Part shown: one piece after another, positions 43,959 to 54,572 of the stretch
Position numbering within the stretch: the stretch's first letter is position 1
Layout: every line of letters starts with the position of its first letter
From: Solenopsis invicta
Taxonomy: Eukaryota > Arthropoda > Insecta > Hymenoptera > Formicidae
Direction of reading: 5' to 3'
Length of the DNA: 64,000 nucleotides
NCBI RefSeq assembly: GCF_016802725.1
Contig: NC_052668.1
Location: 7,534,001-7,598,000 of the forward strand
Translations under genes and position numbers: made by a program
Notes under the pieces: model-generated
Told to the model about the DNA's origin: nothing
What the model saw: the letters and a program-made list of their open reading frames with translations, nothing else
Databases searched by the model: none

Positions 43959-44852
43959 GGAGAAACCGGGGCTATTCATAAGACCTTTTTTCTTTTGCCT
44001 CTCCTGAGTTCTATATTTATTAAAAATAAAAAAACATGGTTTGAAAGGTTGAACCTTCCCTTTCACAATGCCGGTAGAGATAGAACATGGAAATGTACTT
44101 GTTTTGAAGTACATATAAAAATGTCGACCAATGCCAAGTATTTCGAATAATTCCACGCTCGGAGTAATTCGAAAATAGTCCGGAAATATATTTTGAATTT
44201 TGTGCTTTAAAATAAAAAAATGTAAAAAAACTGTTATGAAGACTTTTTTTTATTAAGAAAAGGATATATATAATGTTATAAGAAATGTTACATACAAAAA
44301 AAAAAAAAAAAAATACAAACACACAATAGAGAAATTTATTGCTTTAACGTTTTCAAAACAAGTCAGAGACTATTTTGTGTAATTACATCTGTTAAGTAAT
44401 AAATTGTGTAATATGGTACATAGAAAGCAAATATAAAAGAAAAAAATTGTCCAAACGATAATTCGACGTTTGGTTTTTCGAATAGCCCCGACGTCAAGTG
44501 TGCGCATTATTACGTATGATCTATAAAAATAAACATCACACAACAAAATAAACACAAAATGTTTCAAATACATTCAACTGGACACGATACATTCAAAATT
44601 TTTAAAAAGAATCTTATTTATCTTACTTAAAATTCAAAAAAATGCTTGCTATTAGAAAATACTGTGACTGTCGCAGAACGCATTTTTCACTACTATGACT
44701 TTAATATGACCCCGTTGCCAACAAAACTTTGTTAGCAACATTATTATATTAGGACGTGTTTACAATATTTAAAGTAAATTTTTAATATGTATCCATAAAA
44801 AGATATTTCCATTTTTCGAATTACCCTATCTGCCGAATTGCCCCGGTCTCCT
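43959..44852 (+). repeat. 0.9-kb inverted-repeat element, copy 2
   Basis: Starts GGAGAAACCGGGGCTATTC and ends in the inverse GAATTGCCCCGGTCTCC. Near-terminal motifs of the kind GGGG-AATTCG recur inside. Matches 39040-39925 in reverse orientation. 894 bp, no transposase. A further CCCCGGTCTCCTC lies just outside the right end (44859-44871). Confidence 0.75.
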
Positions 44853-44971
44853 CTATACCCCGGTCTCCTCTATATATATATAAATGTATATAAAGTAAAC
44901 TAACAAAAGTTCGAATGCAGAGAAGATTTTTTGCGTATTATTATATCTATATCTGTGTATTATTTATTATA

Positions 44972-44976
44972 TATTT

Positions 44977-45021
<45 letters not shown>

Positions 45022-45022
45022 A
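44972..45022. repeat. (AT)n microsatellite
   Basis: Alternating TA tract. Confidence 0.95.
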
Positions 45023-45055
45023 ACAATAAGAGTACTGGGTAAAAGAAAAAAAAAA

Positions 45056-45150
45056 AACTTGTGGACTCGAACCCGCGACGGCCGCGACCTGCAAAACTAT
45101 AGGCGCTCGCGCTGTCCGCCACACCACGCTGCTACTTGCCAAACTCCTTC
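45056..45150 (-). ncRNA. tRNA-like sequence (tRNA-derived SINE head or pseudo-tRNA)
   Basis: On the minus strand there is an A-box-like segment GTGTGGCGGACAGCGCGAGC and, about 35 nt later, an excellent B box GGGTTCGAGTCC, followed by a run of T residues that could terminate Pol III. The anticodon stem (CCTAT/GCAGG) and T stem are only partly paired, so it is not a convincing functional tRNA. SINE origin is inferred; the element ends are not defined. Confidence 0.5.
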
Positions 45151-45309
45151 AATGTTACGGTATTAAAGCTATATGGTGAAATTCAAACAACGATTTCACG
45201 TCAACGGTTGAGTAGTGCATCGTCTCCGTTTAGCATTTAGTACTTCTATACTAATACTACATAACTGTAAAGTTTCATCAAAATCGGTGACCCGGGTTGT
45301 GTGTGGTGC

Positions 45310-46080
45310 CCTTGTAAGATTAATTTGACCTTGAATAGTTGCTTGAAGGTCACGTAAACGACAACTTCAATTTTTTATATAAAACTGCCTACTTTTTATT
45401 ACAAATTCTTGTAGCTTATCTCAAGACCTTTCCAAAACACTACAAAAAAGTTTATTTTTGTCGAGTACTTTCCCAGTTGTGAGGCTTAAAAGCTACGGTG
45501 TACTGTAACTTCAAACGTTATAACTCGGAAAGTCCTTAACAAAAATAAACTTATTTATAATGTTTTGGAAAGCTTTCGAAATCGACTACAAGAAAACGCA
45601 ATAAAAAATATAGAATGTTAGAGAAGTACCGATACCCTTTAATTAGGGAACTATTAATACTCTAATATTGTATCTTTTATTGCATATTCTTGTAGTTAAT
45701 TTTGAGACTTTTTCAAAACACTACAAGAAAGTTTATTTTTGTTAAATGCTTTTCAAATTGTGACGCTTGAAAGTTACAGTACACCGTAGTTTTCAAGCTT
45801 TACAACTCGGAAAGTGCTAAACAAAAATAAACTTTCTTGTAGTGTTTTGGAAAGGTCTCGAGATAAGCTACAAGAATATGTAATAAAAAGTAGGCAGCCC
45901 CATTAAAAAAATTGAAGGTGTCCGTCACATGACCTTCAAGCAACTATTCAAAGTCAAATTAATGACACCATTTTATGACTTCCTTAAAACCATGCAATTT
46001 CTGTCTGAAACATTTTTACTGAAAATGTTTCATTAAAGAATTATCAAAGTGCATTTTTTTTAAATGGGACACCCTGTATA
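45310..46080. repeat. Hairpin element related to 37329-37965
   Basis: Left part with GACCTTGAATAGTTGCTTGA, ACTGCCTACTTTTTATTAC and TAGCTTATCTC; right part the inverse, with GAGATAAGCTACAAGAATAT and AAGCAACTATTCAAAGTCAA, ending ATGGGACACCCTGTAT. The left terminus with the CAGGGTGTCCC end is missing. Non-coding. Confidence 0.65.
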
Positions 46081-46374
46081 TTAAATAATATGGTTGCTTG
46101 TTGGACCTTTCTTTTTCTAATTAATATGTTATATTAATATTGAATTAATATGAAATTTATATAAAATAAATTTCATAAATTTTATATTTATGAAATAATC
46201 ATAAAATATTCATAAATATTTTTTAATAAAAAATTGTAAATAGTTTATAGCTAAATTACAAATATGTATTCATCGGACACATTGGTATGTGCTAAAGTGT
46301 ACAATAGCGTGTATTGATGCACAAGGCATTTCGAATATTTTCTTTAATCATTTGTAACTCAAAAACTAAAATAT

Positions 46375-46762
46375 ACAGGGCATCCGAAAAATCGTCCGTA
46401 TTTCGGGAAATAATTCGGGACCCCCCTCCCCAAAAAGGTATATAAACATAAGTCCGGAACTAAGGAGTTTCCAAATTATAGCCACATTTAAGTTAAAAAA
46501 ATCACAATTTATTTTTCATAATCATAACAATCATAATTTATTTTATAGTTGCTTAACAAAAATAACTTTATTTCAAGCAATTGTAACAATGAATTACGAT
46601 TTTTTAACAAAATAAATTACAATATTTTTAACATAAAAGTTGTTATAACTCGGAAATAACATATTTGTTAACAATGCTATGTATAGCTCATTATCCTTCT
46701 TTTTTGATTCCAAATTACTTTCCGAAGTATTGCAAGTGATTTTCCGGATATCCTGTATAGGA
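46375..46762. repeat. Short hairpin-like element with CAGG(G)-TCCG ends
   Basis: ACAGGGCATCCGAAAAATCG on the left and, in reverse complement, ACAGGATATCCGGAAAATCA on the right. The interior is AT-rich with imperfect inverted similarity (GGAACTAAGGAGTTTCCAAA against TTTGATTCCAAATTACTTTC). Probable MITE. Confidence 0.5.
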
Positions 46763-46926
46763 TATGTTCATATAACATTTATATAATTTTTTTATAGTTT
46801 ACTTATTTTAGTTTGTAGATTTGAAATACGGACATGTATTTATGTATTATCCTGTACATACTGTTCGGCTAAAATTAAAGGATACTATGTAAAAAAAACT
46901 CTGATTTCTATTTTTAGGATACATAC

Positions 46927-47132
46927 CGTAGCCATAATTTGATTTCCAACAACCATGTGAGGTATAGGCGCGCGTAAATGCACAGCCTCTCGCGCTAATT
47001 GACTAAACAATTCCTTACAAAATAGAACGTTCTGTGCAGCCTCTAACTTCTGCTGCCAATGCATGTCAGTATTCGAATTATTTGCATTGCTATTAAGCAA
47101 GCTTATATTTGCATTGCATAAATCTTCTTGAT
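46927..47132 (-). CDS. MED17: MED17 exon
   Basis: 206 bp after the acceptor TACTTCTGTTTAG and before the donor GTATGT. The codon split G|AT joins the upstream exon as Asp. It encodes [13 protein letters not shown], then a Ser/Asn-rich stretch, then [40 protein letters not shown] and NQIMAT. The [22 protein letters not shown]...PH-VV-NQI block is strongly conserved in MED17. No damage. Confidence 0.93.
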
Positions 47133-47639
47133 CTAAACAGAAGTACATTATTGCTCGACTTATTTGCCTATACATATTTTTTCATATAGAGGAGAGAAGA
47201 GGGTCGTGCTTAGATAGAAAACTGACTGTTATTTGTAGCCATTTTGATGTCAAAATGTTGTCAAAGATATTATTTTGACGATAAATAACGTCAGCTTGCT
47301 ACCTGCGTGAGATACGTATGGACTGGTAAAATACCATCTCATAAAATTCACGTTGAATTCTAAGAGCAATCATTAAAATTATTTTGTTACAGTTTATACA
47401 AATATTGTAGGACAATTATTGGTCATTAATGTTCATTACGTTTTTATAAAAACCGGATTTCAGTTTTGCAGATAGCGACAATTTTCACAGGTGTATACTC
47501 TTTTATGTAATTTGGAAAAGTATGTTAGTTTTGTAACTTCAATTTAGCTTGAAAGCCTTGAATGTGGCTTACAAATAATATATTAAATATATAAATTAGT
47601 TCTCAGCCTTAATAAAAATTAACGTTTATTTATATAAAA

Positions 47640-48425
47640 TCCACTTACAGTTTAATCAGGAAAATTATCTCCAGCAGCATCTACACATTTTTGTCATCTA
47701 TTGGACAGATGGCCAATATGACGGCGGTTTTGATTTAATAAAGTCATTAACGTATTTTTTTTTGTCTCTTCGTATATTATGAAGTGGGAATCCACTAAAT
47801 AGTGGATTAGAGGAACTAAAGAAAATAAAAATCTAACAGCGCTAGGTTCATTGAATACGCTAAATATAGCTAAACTTCATATCTCAACAAATCAAAAGTG
47901 TTTGCCGTCCCTTTCGTTACGTAATCTGTCCTTATCGTGCAGTAGTATGACTAGTCTAGGCCTTCGTAAAAGATCGTTAATCTTCAATTTCGTCACTTAA
48001 ACACTCAAATTCATATTTATAACGCTCAGTAGTCATAGTTTTTTCTGGTTTAAGCAACTCATAATATATCACATCCTTAAGGTCCCATTAAATCCACAAA
48101 AAATGTCTCTTGCCATAAATATTCGATTTCGCGGTCAAAGTTGCTGCTTCATCAGGATTAACCCACGATTTTCGTTTCTTTTTTTTTTTTATTTTTTATT
48201 ATCTTATGACATGTATTATTACACCCACTTTTCATCACCAGTAATTATTTTGTGCAAAGTCTTTCCTTTTAAATTTGAATAACAAAGATAAAGCCGTATC
48301 ATAGCATCTCGTCTTATTGTCAGTAGTGAACACATGCAGAATCCAACGGTCCTCTTTATGAATTTTACCAATCTCTTACAAATGAAATAGAAATGTTTCT
48401 TTTTATGTTCTGTGCGCGGCATTCG
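47640..48425 (-). pseudogene. Mariner-type transposase remnant
   Basis: Minus-strand block 48422-48219 reads MPRTEHKKKHFYFICKRLVK and ends HKIITGDEKWV, with the first catalytic Asp in the GDEKW motif. It is followed downstream by KRKSWVNPDEAATLTAKSNI and YGKRHFLW-like residues at 48180-48090, and near 47740-47650 by a C-terminal INALPERWQKCVDAAGDNF-like end in another frame. The part between, with the second and third catalytic Asp, is missing or unrecognisable. It is a different mariner subfamily from 40375-41645 (different ends and linker). Confidence 0.72.
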
Positions 48426-48429
48426 GTTA

Positions 48430-48894
48430 TGAACGTAAAAATAACCAAGAAAGAAATGAGGTCCCTAAAATAAGTGGTCCAGGCATTAATGCTACGATTT
48501 GTACCACCGTGCTCGCGCACACGCCGTCGTGGCCTCGAAGCTCGGCGAGTCGAGGTAACAATAACACGCTTGCCTGTAAACAGTGGCTCCGAGTTCGTCT
48601 CGGAGCACCGGTTCTTGTAAATGTCCGCGATTTCACCATTTTCGTCCGTCCGCGCGCCTACAATTACATCGTTTGGTGTTTTCGTCCGTCGGAACGTTTG
48701 GAATTATACACATCGTTGTTTCCGTCTGTCCATGCGTTCGTGAATTTACCACACTGTATATATTTTCTTTGCTTTAAATAAATCGTCTTATTGTCACAAT
48801 CCAAATAGCGCGTCTAGTTCTCTTGGCGACTTCCCCCGCGTCCTCGTTCTCCGGCTGACCACCATCCGTACGCGGAAAAGTAAGGTCGTTACAC
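48430..48894 (-). repeat. LTR fragment related to the 7-18 kb Gypsy family
   Basis: The right end, GTCCTCGTTCTCCGGCTGAC...CCATCCGTACGCGG...GGTCGTTACA, is the reverse complement of the left end of LTR 7071-8214 (TGTAACGACC...CGTACGGTGGTC...GAACGAGGAC). It ends in TTACA as an LTR should. The other terminus was not identified; an AATAAA is at 48777-48782. A related but distinct family member. Confidence 0.6.
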
Positions 48895-49499
48895 TGCTTA
48901 TCGGAAGCCATTCATTACATTCACAGTGAATGATTTAAGGTAACATTAATTACAAATTCAACAATTACAATTTATATTAATTATAAATTTTGTGGACCAT
49001 TATGTTGGTATACAGCTCCGGTATATAGCTCCGAGCATTGGCGAGTAAAAATTTCCGTTTAAATAAGTACTACATTTGATTTAATTTTAGGGCTGAGAAT
49101 TATTTTATAACCTAATAATTAAATTTAATTTATGTCATAATGTATAAGATCTATGAAGAATCATAAATTTGTGATTTTTTTACAATTAAAAATGCTTTTT
49201 ATATTAGTTGTTAATATACCACAACTCTTCCCTCTTCAGTAAATTGTAAATTACGTTCGTTCCATATACCCGATAAACTTCTATCTATAAAATAATTGAT
49301 AGGACTTTATATCTAACAAACAAGTACTCACAAGTTATTTAAAAAAAAACAATGGTATTTCGTTCTCTTCTTTCCTCTATGAATATTTCAGAACGTGCAA
49401 ACTATTCAAATAAGAATCGAATCACACCGAGTCAAGTAAAATTCGAGTTTCAATTTCTATGACCCAAATTATTCGAAAATTTCAAATCTAACAAGCAAA

Positions 49500-51150
49500 C
49501 TTACCCAAGTGTTACAATCCGATTTTGATGAGTTTTAAATATGTTGTATTCGAGGTCAAAATAAGAGACACGTATTTTTTTATACGGACCTATACGCACT
49601 TTTAGAGGGTAGAATACCCTTTTGAAAAAAATTGTTTTTTTTTCTTTTGAAGCGTATATTGTCGAAATTATAAGAGATAAGTAAAAATGTTTTAAATGGA
49701 AGTTGAATGGCCTAAAAAGTATTTTATAAAAGTGATAAAAAAATTTTTATTTTATTTTTTATTATACTTTTCCTCATACTTATTTTTTTCAAAATTATTA
49801 TTTCTTTTTATACACAAAATAAAGTTTATTTTATTACAAATTCAATATAAGATGAATATCAAACAATATAAGATGAAATTATGTTCCAACATTCGCATAT
49901 TCCAAAAATAATTAAAAACCTCTCTATACGCATGGTACGCGCACCCGTTCGTGCGCTACGGAAGTGTCTTCCGATTTTGATAAACTTTTAATATGTTATA
50001 GTACAGATAAAAATATGGGACACGTATTTTTATAGACAGGCCCATATGACTGTCAAGAGGATAAAACACGCTCTTGAAATAAATCGATCTTTTAATTTCT
50101 GAGGTAATACCGTCGAAACGGTAAGAGATATAAAAAGTTTCAAATAAAAGTTTTATGGATTTCTATGTACTTTATAACAGTTTGCTCAGATTTTTCAAAA
50201 ATGTCATTTTTCTCGAAATCCCCCTTTTCTAAATTTCTGAAAAATTAAAAATTTACCTTATATTAAAACTTGTAGCATATTTAACAATAAATTCAAACAT
50301 GTATAATAAAATTATAGTCCAAAGACACATTTTTTAGAAATAAAGTAAAAATATCTATATCGCTATACACACGCCCCATCCATATCTGCTTTATGGTGTA
50401 TATTGTTAATTTTGTTTTATTTTTTTTAATTTAGAAGAGAAGGGAGATTTCGAGAAAAATGACATTTTTGAAAAATCTGAACAAACTGTTATAAAGTACA
50501 TAGAAATCCATAAAACTTTTATTTGAAACTTTTTTTTATATCTTTTACCGTTTCAACCGTATTACCTCAGAAATTTAAAAAATCGATTTATTTCAAGAGC
50601 GCATTTCACCCTCTTGACAATCATGTGGGCCCGTATATATAAATACGTGTCCCATATTTTTATCTGTATTACAACATATTAAAGGCTCGTCAAAATCGGA
50701 GGAGGACATTTCCATAACGCACAAACGAGTGCGCGTACCATGCGTATATAAAGATTTTTAATTATTTTTAGAACATGGGAATGTCGGAACATAACTTCAT
50801 TTAATATTGTTAAATTTATAATAAAATAAGCTTTATTTCGCATATAAAAAAAAATAAAAATTTTGAAAAAAATAGGTATGTAGTGAGAAAAAGTATAAAA
50901 AAAATATTAAAATAAAAAATTTTTAACACTTTTATAAAGTACTTTTCAAGCTATTCAACTTTCATTTAAAACATTTTTCTCTATCTCTTACAGTTTCGAC
51001 GATATATGATTCAAAAGAAAAAAACCGATTTTTTCAAAGGGATGTTTCACCCCCTAAAAGTGCGTATAGGCCCGTATAAAAAAATATGCGTCTCTTATTT
51101 TGACCAAGAATACAACATATTCAAAGCTCATCAAAATCGGAATGTAACAC
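49500..51150. repeat. 1.65-kb palindrome of four related units (A-B-B'-A')
   Basis: The left half 49500-50330 and right half 50360-51150 are inverted copies. Examples: GAGACACGTATTTTTTTATAC-GACCTATACGCACTTTTAG near 49566 against its inverse near 51052-51100, and CGAAATCCCCCTTTTCTAAA near 50215 against its inverse near 50430. Each half is itself two diverged direct units of about 450 bp, both beginning TCCGATTTTGATAAACTTTT/TCCGATTTTGATGAGTTTTA and continuing GGGACACGTATTTTTATA-type and GTCGAAACGGTAAGAGATA-type blocks. It lies wholly inside the MED17 intron 47133-51417. No coding capacity recognised. Confidence 0.85.
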
Positions 51151-51417
51151 TTGGGCAGGATTGCTTGTAAGAGGTATGAGTATAAATCACATGTATTAAC
51201 AATTTTATTAAAATCATATTTAAAGTGACTTTACATCACGTAATTAATATTATATTTCTTACATTAAGAATATAATCTTTGTTATCTATAAATATAAAAT
51301 TTAACCTATTAATTATGTTATATTTTTACAATTCGATTCAATTTAATTCGATTCGGTGAGAAAAAAAACTTTGATCCACTTATCTCTAGAATCTTTCTTT
51401 TCTCTTTATTACATTAC

Positions 51418-51630
51418 CTTTCTGACATAACACTTCAATGTACGCAACACCTTGTAATTCGCTGGGTATAGTCACTCGCAAAGCGGATGCTTTTGAGTTT
51501 GCGGAGCCGTGAGATTGCCCTGATATACTGTTAGCGGTATTAGGAGACGCTGGTGGACTATTACTACTTCTTTCTTCTTCTTCAGCTTTGGTAACTTCGA
51601 ACATACCCGTTTGTGTATACTTCGAGCCAG
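51418..51630 (-). CDS. MED17: MED17 exon (middle region, first one seen)
   Basis: 213 bp between the acceptor TGTGTTTATGCGTTAG and the donor GTAATG. The reading frame needs one base from the exon before (x|CT). It encodes GSKYTQTGMFEVTKAEEEER, an acidic/Ser-rich loop SNSPPASPNTANSISGQSHG, then LRVTIPSELQGVAYIEVLCQK. The pattern G-FEV...V-IPS-L-G-AYI-V---K matches MED17 just upstream of the HWQ-KLEAAQ block. The Ser/Asn-rich insert is longer than in vertebrate MED17. The preceding exon lies beyond the window. Confidence 0.9.
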
Positions 51631-51916
51631 CTAACGCATAAACACAGTATGAATTTATAAACAAGAATATCAAAGAAGTTCTTCTGTATAAAAATTTATA
51701 TAATATAAGAACTTAATCTAATTTTGAGAAAAAGTTAATGATTTTATGGTCAACATGTTGATATTTTTAAACTTTAAAAACATTTTATAATTTTATTATA
51801 AAAACTATTTTATAGTTTTATAGTATTATAAATTTCTAAATTAGCATTGAGTCTTATAAGGAAAAGTAATTTAAAGTAATAGAGAAAGATATTTTGACCG
51901 TGGCTGTATCAACACA

Positions 51917-52155
51917 AATTGAACAAGAATGCCTACTACGGTCATAGCTAGGTCTTCGTGCTTGTATTGTCTATGTGATTTTATATACTTTCCTCAAGTT
52001 CAATAATATTGCTTAATCTCGTTCAATTTAGAATTGCGTTATGACTGAAAATTAATTCGGCGCGCAGTTCATTGAACTTGAGGAAAGTATATAAAATCAC
52101 ATAGACAAGCACGAAGACCTAGTTACAACCGTAGTAGGCAATCTTGTTCAAAAAG
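51917..52155. repeat. Hairpin MITE
   Basis: GAACAAGAATGCCTACTACGG and GGTCTTCGTGCTTG...TATGTGATTTTATATACTTT at 51922-51990 are matched by the inverse AAAGTATATAAAATCACATA...CAAGCACGAAGACC and CCGTAGTAGGCAATCTTGTTC at 52084-52151. Arms of about 90 bp, loop of about 75 bp. Non-coding, in the first visible intron. Confidence 0.8.
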
Positions 52156-52274
52156 TAATTTAAATTTTAAGTAATTTAATCAAAAACAAAATATAAGAAT
52201 TTTTAAAAACTATTAGTAATTTGTACTATATATTTATAAGAAAAAATAAAGTTTATAAAAAATATATCAGAATA

Positions 52275-52389
52275 ACCGAGTTTCCGGATGAATGCCACGT
52301 GCGTGTTGGGCACTTTGCAAAGTACGTAGCATCCATCCGGAAACCCTCTCGGTTAACGATATCAACGGCCACGAAAGCCTCAAGGCTGG
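52275..52389. mobile_element. 115-bp insertion with 14-bp duplication and strong hairpin
   Basis: AATATATCAGAATA at 52261-52274 and 52390-52403 exactly flanks this insert. The first 80 nt fold back on themselves: ACCGAG-TTTCCGGATGAATGC pairs with GCATCCATCCGGAAACCCTCTCGGT. The rest contains a small stem AGCCTCAAGGCT. Mid-GC sequence in an AT-rich context and a 14-bp duplication suggest LINE-mediated retroposition of a structured RNA. The parent RNA is not recognised. Confidence 0.7.
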
Positions 52390-52867
52390 AATATATCAGA
52401 ATAAAAAAAATAAGATTATACCATAAGATTTTCGTGAAAATATAAAATGCTTATAAATTATGCAATTCCCTTTTAATAATGTCATAGTAAAAATATGGCA
52501 ATGATTTGTTATTATATTTAAATTATTATAAATAATTCTTATTAAATTTTTTCTTCACTAGTATTTATTAATATTATAAAAAAAATATTTTTAAGTAACA
52601 AATTATTGTTTTTATTGTTTAAATCTTGTTCATTGTAAAAATGGTAGATATAAGAGCTTGCAAAACTTGGTTAGGTAGTGCGCATAAGCGTGAACGCGTG
52701 TAAGAACATAGCGAGTTCTAGAAAGCGATTTAGGCAAAAAAAGATGAAGGAGAGACGTGCGAGTGTGTAGAATAAATAGGAGAACATGCGGAAGTGGAAG
52801 CGTGCTTAGGGAAATAGGAGAAAGACAGAATTTCCAAGCGAATTAGAAATAGGTAAAGATTGAGGTT

Positions 52868-53200
52868 ATGGCGAGTAAGAAGACAAGAGCGGCCGGTAAG
52901 GCGGGAAAGACGAGGCTGAAGGAGAGACAGAGAAAGCTGATGGTAGGAAATAAGAAAGAAGGTAAGACGGTAACTCTCAAAGTAGCAAAAGAAAAATATT
53001 GGAAAGAGAAACGGGCTAAGATAAAGCAAGAGATTAAAGTTACTGAGAGAGGAGATAAAAGATTTGAAAAAGGATAAAAAGAAAGCAAATAAGGAGATAG
53101 AGATTTTAAAAGCAAAAGCGAAGTTATATAAGAAGAGGATAGAGAAGTTAGAAGAAAGAGTAAAGAAACTAGAATTAGAAAGAAAGAAGGGAGGTAAATA
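52868..53200 (+). pseudogene. LINE ORF1 remnant
   Basis: MASKKTRAAGKAGKTRLKER, then VTLKVAKEKYWKEKRAKIKQ, and in the next frame a coiled coil EIEILKAKAKLYKKRIEKLE. Lys-rich and coiled, equivalent in position to ORF1 of the 11-16 kb copy. It is broken by a TAA at 53075-53077 and frame changes. Confidence 0.55.
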
Positions 53201-53954
53201 GCGAGGAAGATAAAAGGGGAGAAGTAAGAAGTATATATAGTACAGGAACAAGATCAAGGGCTAACAGCATTTGCAGTATTAGCAGCAGAGACAGGATTAG
53301 TGAATGCAACGGTTTAAGCAAGAGCGAGGTAGGGAAAATTAAGAAGTGCGTGAAAAAAAAAAAGATAAAAAGGAAAGAAAAAATAATATTATAATGAGAG
53401 AAATAAAAATATTTAAAGAAGTAAAGAGAAACGAGAAAAGGTGTAGGGAATAGACAGCGGCCTTAATAAAAGAAAAGATAAGTGTAGATAGTAAGGTAGT
53501 TAACTGTAAAGAGCGGTAAGGTAATATTAATGAAATTAAAAAATGAGGACTACAAAAAAAAATTATGAAAAACAAATATAAATTGAAAGGAGAAACATAT
53601 ATATAGAAAATGATCTAAGTTAGGAGAAAAGGAAAGTGCAGAAAAAAGTTCACAGATAGACAAAAAAACAAAAAGAAAAAAGTGTAGAAGTAAAGGCAGG
53701 AACGGGTAAGGTTAGAGTTAAAGAGATATGGAAAATATGGGCGGAAATAGAATTGAAATTAGAAAGAGAGGAAAAAAAGAATGGAAAGGAGAGAGATAGA
53801 AAAAAGAAAGGAAGAGGACGAGTTGGAAAAGAGTAACTAGGAAGAAGAAGATCGGGATTTCAAGTAAGCCGGGAAGTGGAAAGGGAAGGTAGAAGAGGAT
53901 AGGAGAGAGAGAGAAAAGGAAAAGTAGGAAACAAGAATAGGAAAAGATACGTAT

Positions 53955-54568
53955 TTTGGAATATAGCAGAAATAAGTAACAAGGATAGGGAATTTTGGGA
54001 ATATATAAAAGGATACGATATTACAAGTATGTATGAAATTTGAGTAGAGAAAATAGGATGGGAAAAAAATTAAAGAAAAATTGTCAGAAACACATGAATG
54101 GGTGTGTAGTTTCGCAAAAAAAAGAAAGAAATGGAGAACAAGGGGAGATTTTATAATAGGTGTAAAGAAGGAAGAAATAAGACAGGGAAATAAGTATAAA
54201 AATACTAAAAGAAGAAGAAGAGATGATAATGACAGAGGTAGGAAAAGAGAGGGAGAGAGTAAAAATTGTATCAGTGTATGGTGTACAAAGGGGAAAAGGT
54301 CTAAGAGAGAAACTAAAAAAATTTATAAGAGAAGAAGAGGAAGAAAATTTAATAATAGGAGATTTCAATATAAGAATGGAAGAATTAGGTGGGAGAGATA
54401 TAAGAGATGTAGAAGAAGAAAAAATAGCAAGATATAGCAAGGACAAGATGATAGGAAATATAAGAAAAAATTTGGTAGCATGGATAATGGAGAAAGAGTG
54501 GTATATTTTGAATGGCACAATGGAAGGAGATTGGGAGAAAGAATATATGTAGGTGCGAGAGGATGTCC
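53955..54568 (+). pseudogene. LINE endonuclease remnant, first part
   Basis: FWNIAEISNKDREFWEYIKG at about 53957, EKIGWEKN, then VKIVSVYGVQRGKG and LIIGDFNIRMEELGGRDI (GDFN box) in 54223-54420, and YILNGTMEGDWEKEY near 54510. It aligns block by block with 14819-14250 of the other copy. Cut at the solo-LTR insertion. Confidence 0.75.
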
Positions 54569-54572
54569 GGTT

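Larger units (their letters stand above)
5931..51630 (-). other. MED17: MED17 gene, 3' part: five exons with transposon-filled introns
   Basis: Mediator of RNA polymerase II transcription subunit 17 is a head-module subunit needed to link activators to the polymerase in the nucleus. Five exons (51418-51630, 46927-47132, 38269-38841, 38005-38153, 5931-6141; 1352 coding bases) join with consistent phases (1, 0, 0, 2) into about 450 residues that follow the MED17 family collinearly to its C-terminus. The first third of the protein is absent; no exon for it was seen between 51631 and 64000, so the start lies outside the window. Introns are 4285, 8085, 115 and 31863 bp. All other elements from about 6.2 to 51.4 kb are intronic. 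All visible exons are free of frameshifts and stops, which suggests a functional gene. Confidence 0.9.

Noticed and set aside
45056..45150. Functional tRNA gene
   Set aside because: Acceptor, anticodon and T stems do not pair properly; kept only as tRNA-like.
52730..53257. 175-codon minus-strand hydrophobic open frame
   Set aside because: Antisense of the decayed LINE ORF1 at 52.87-53.2 kb.
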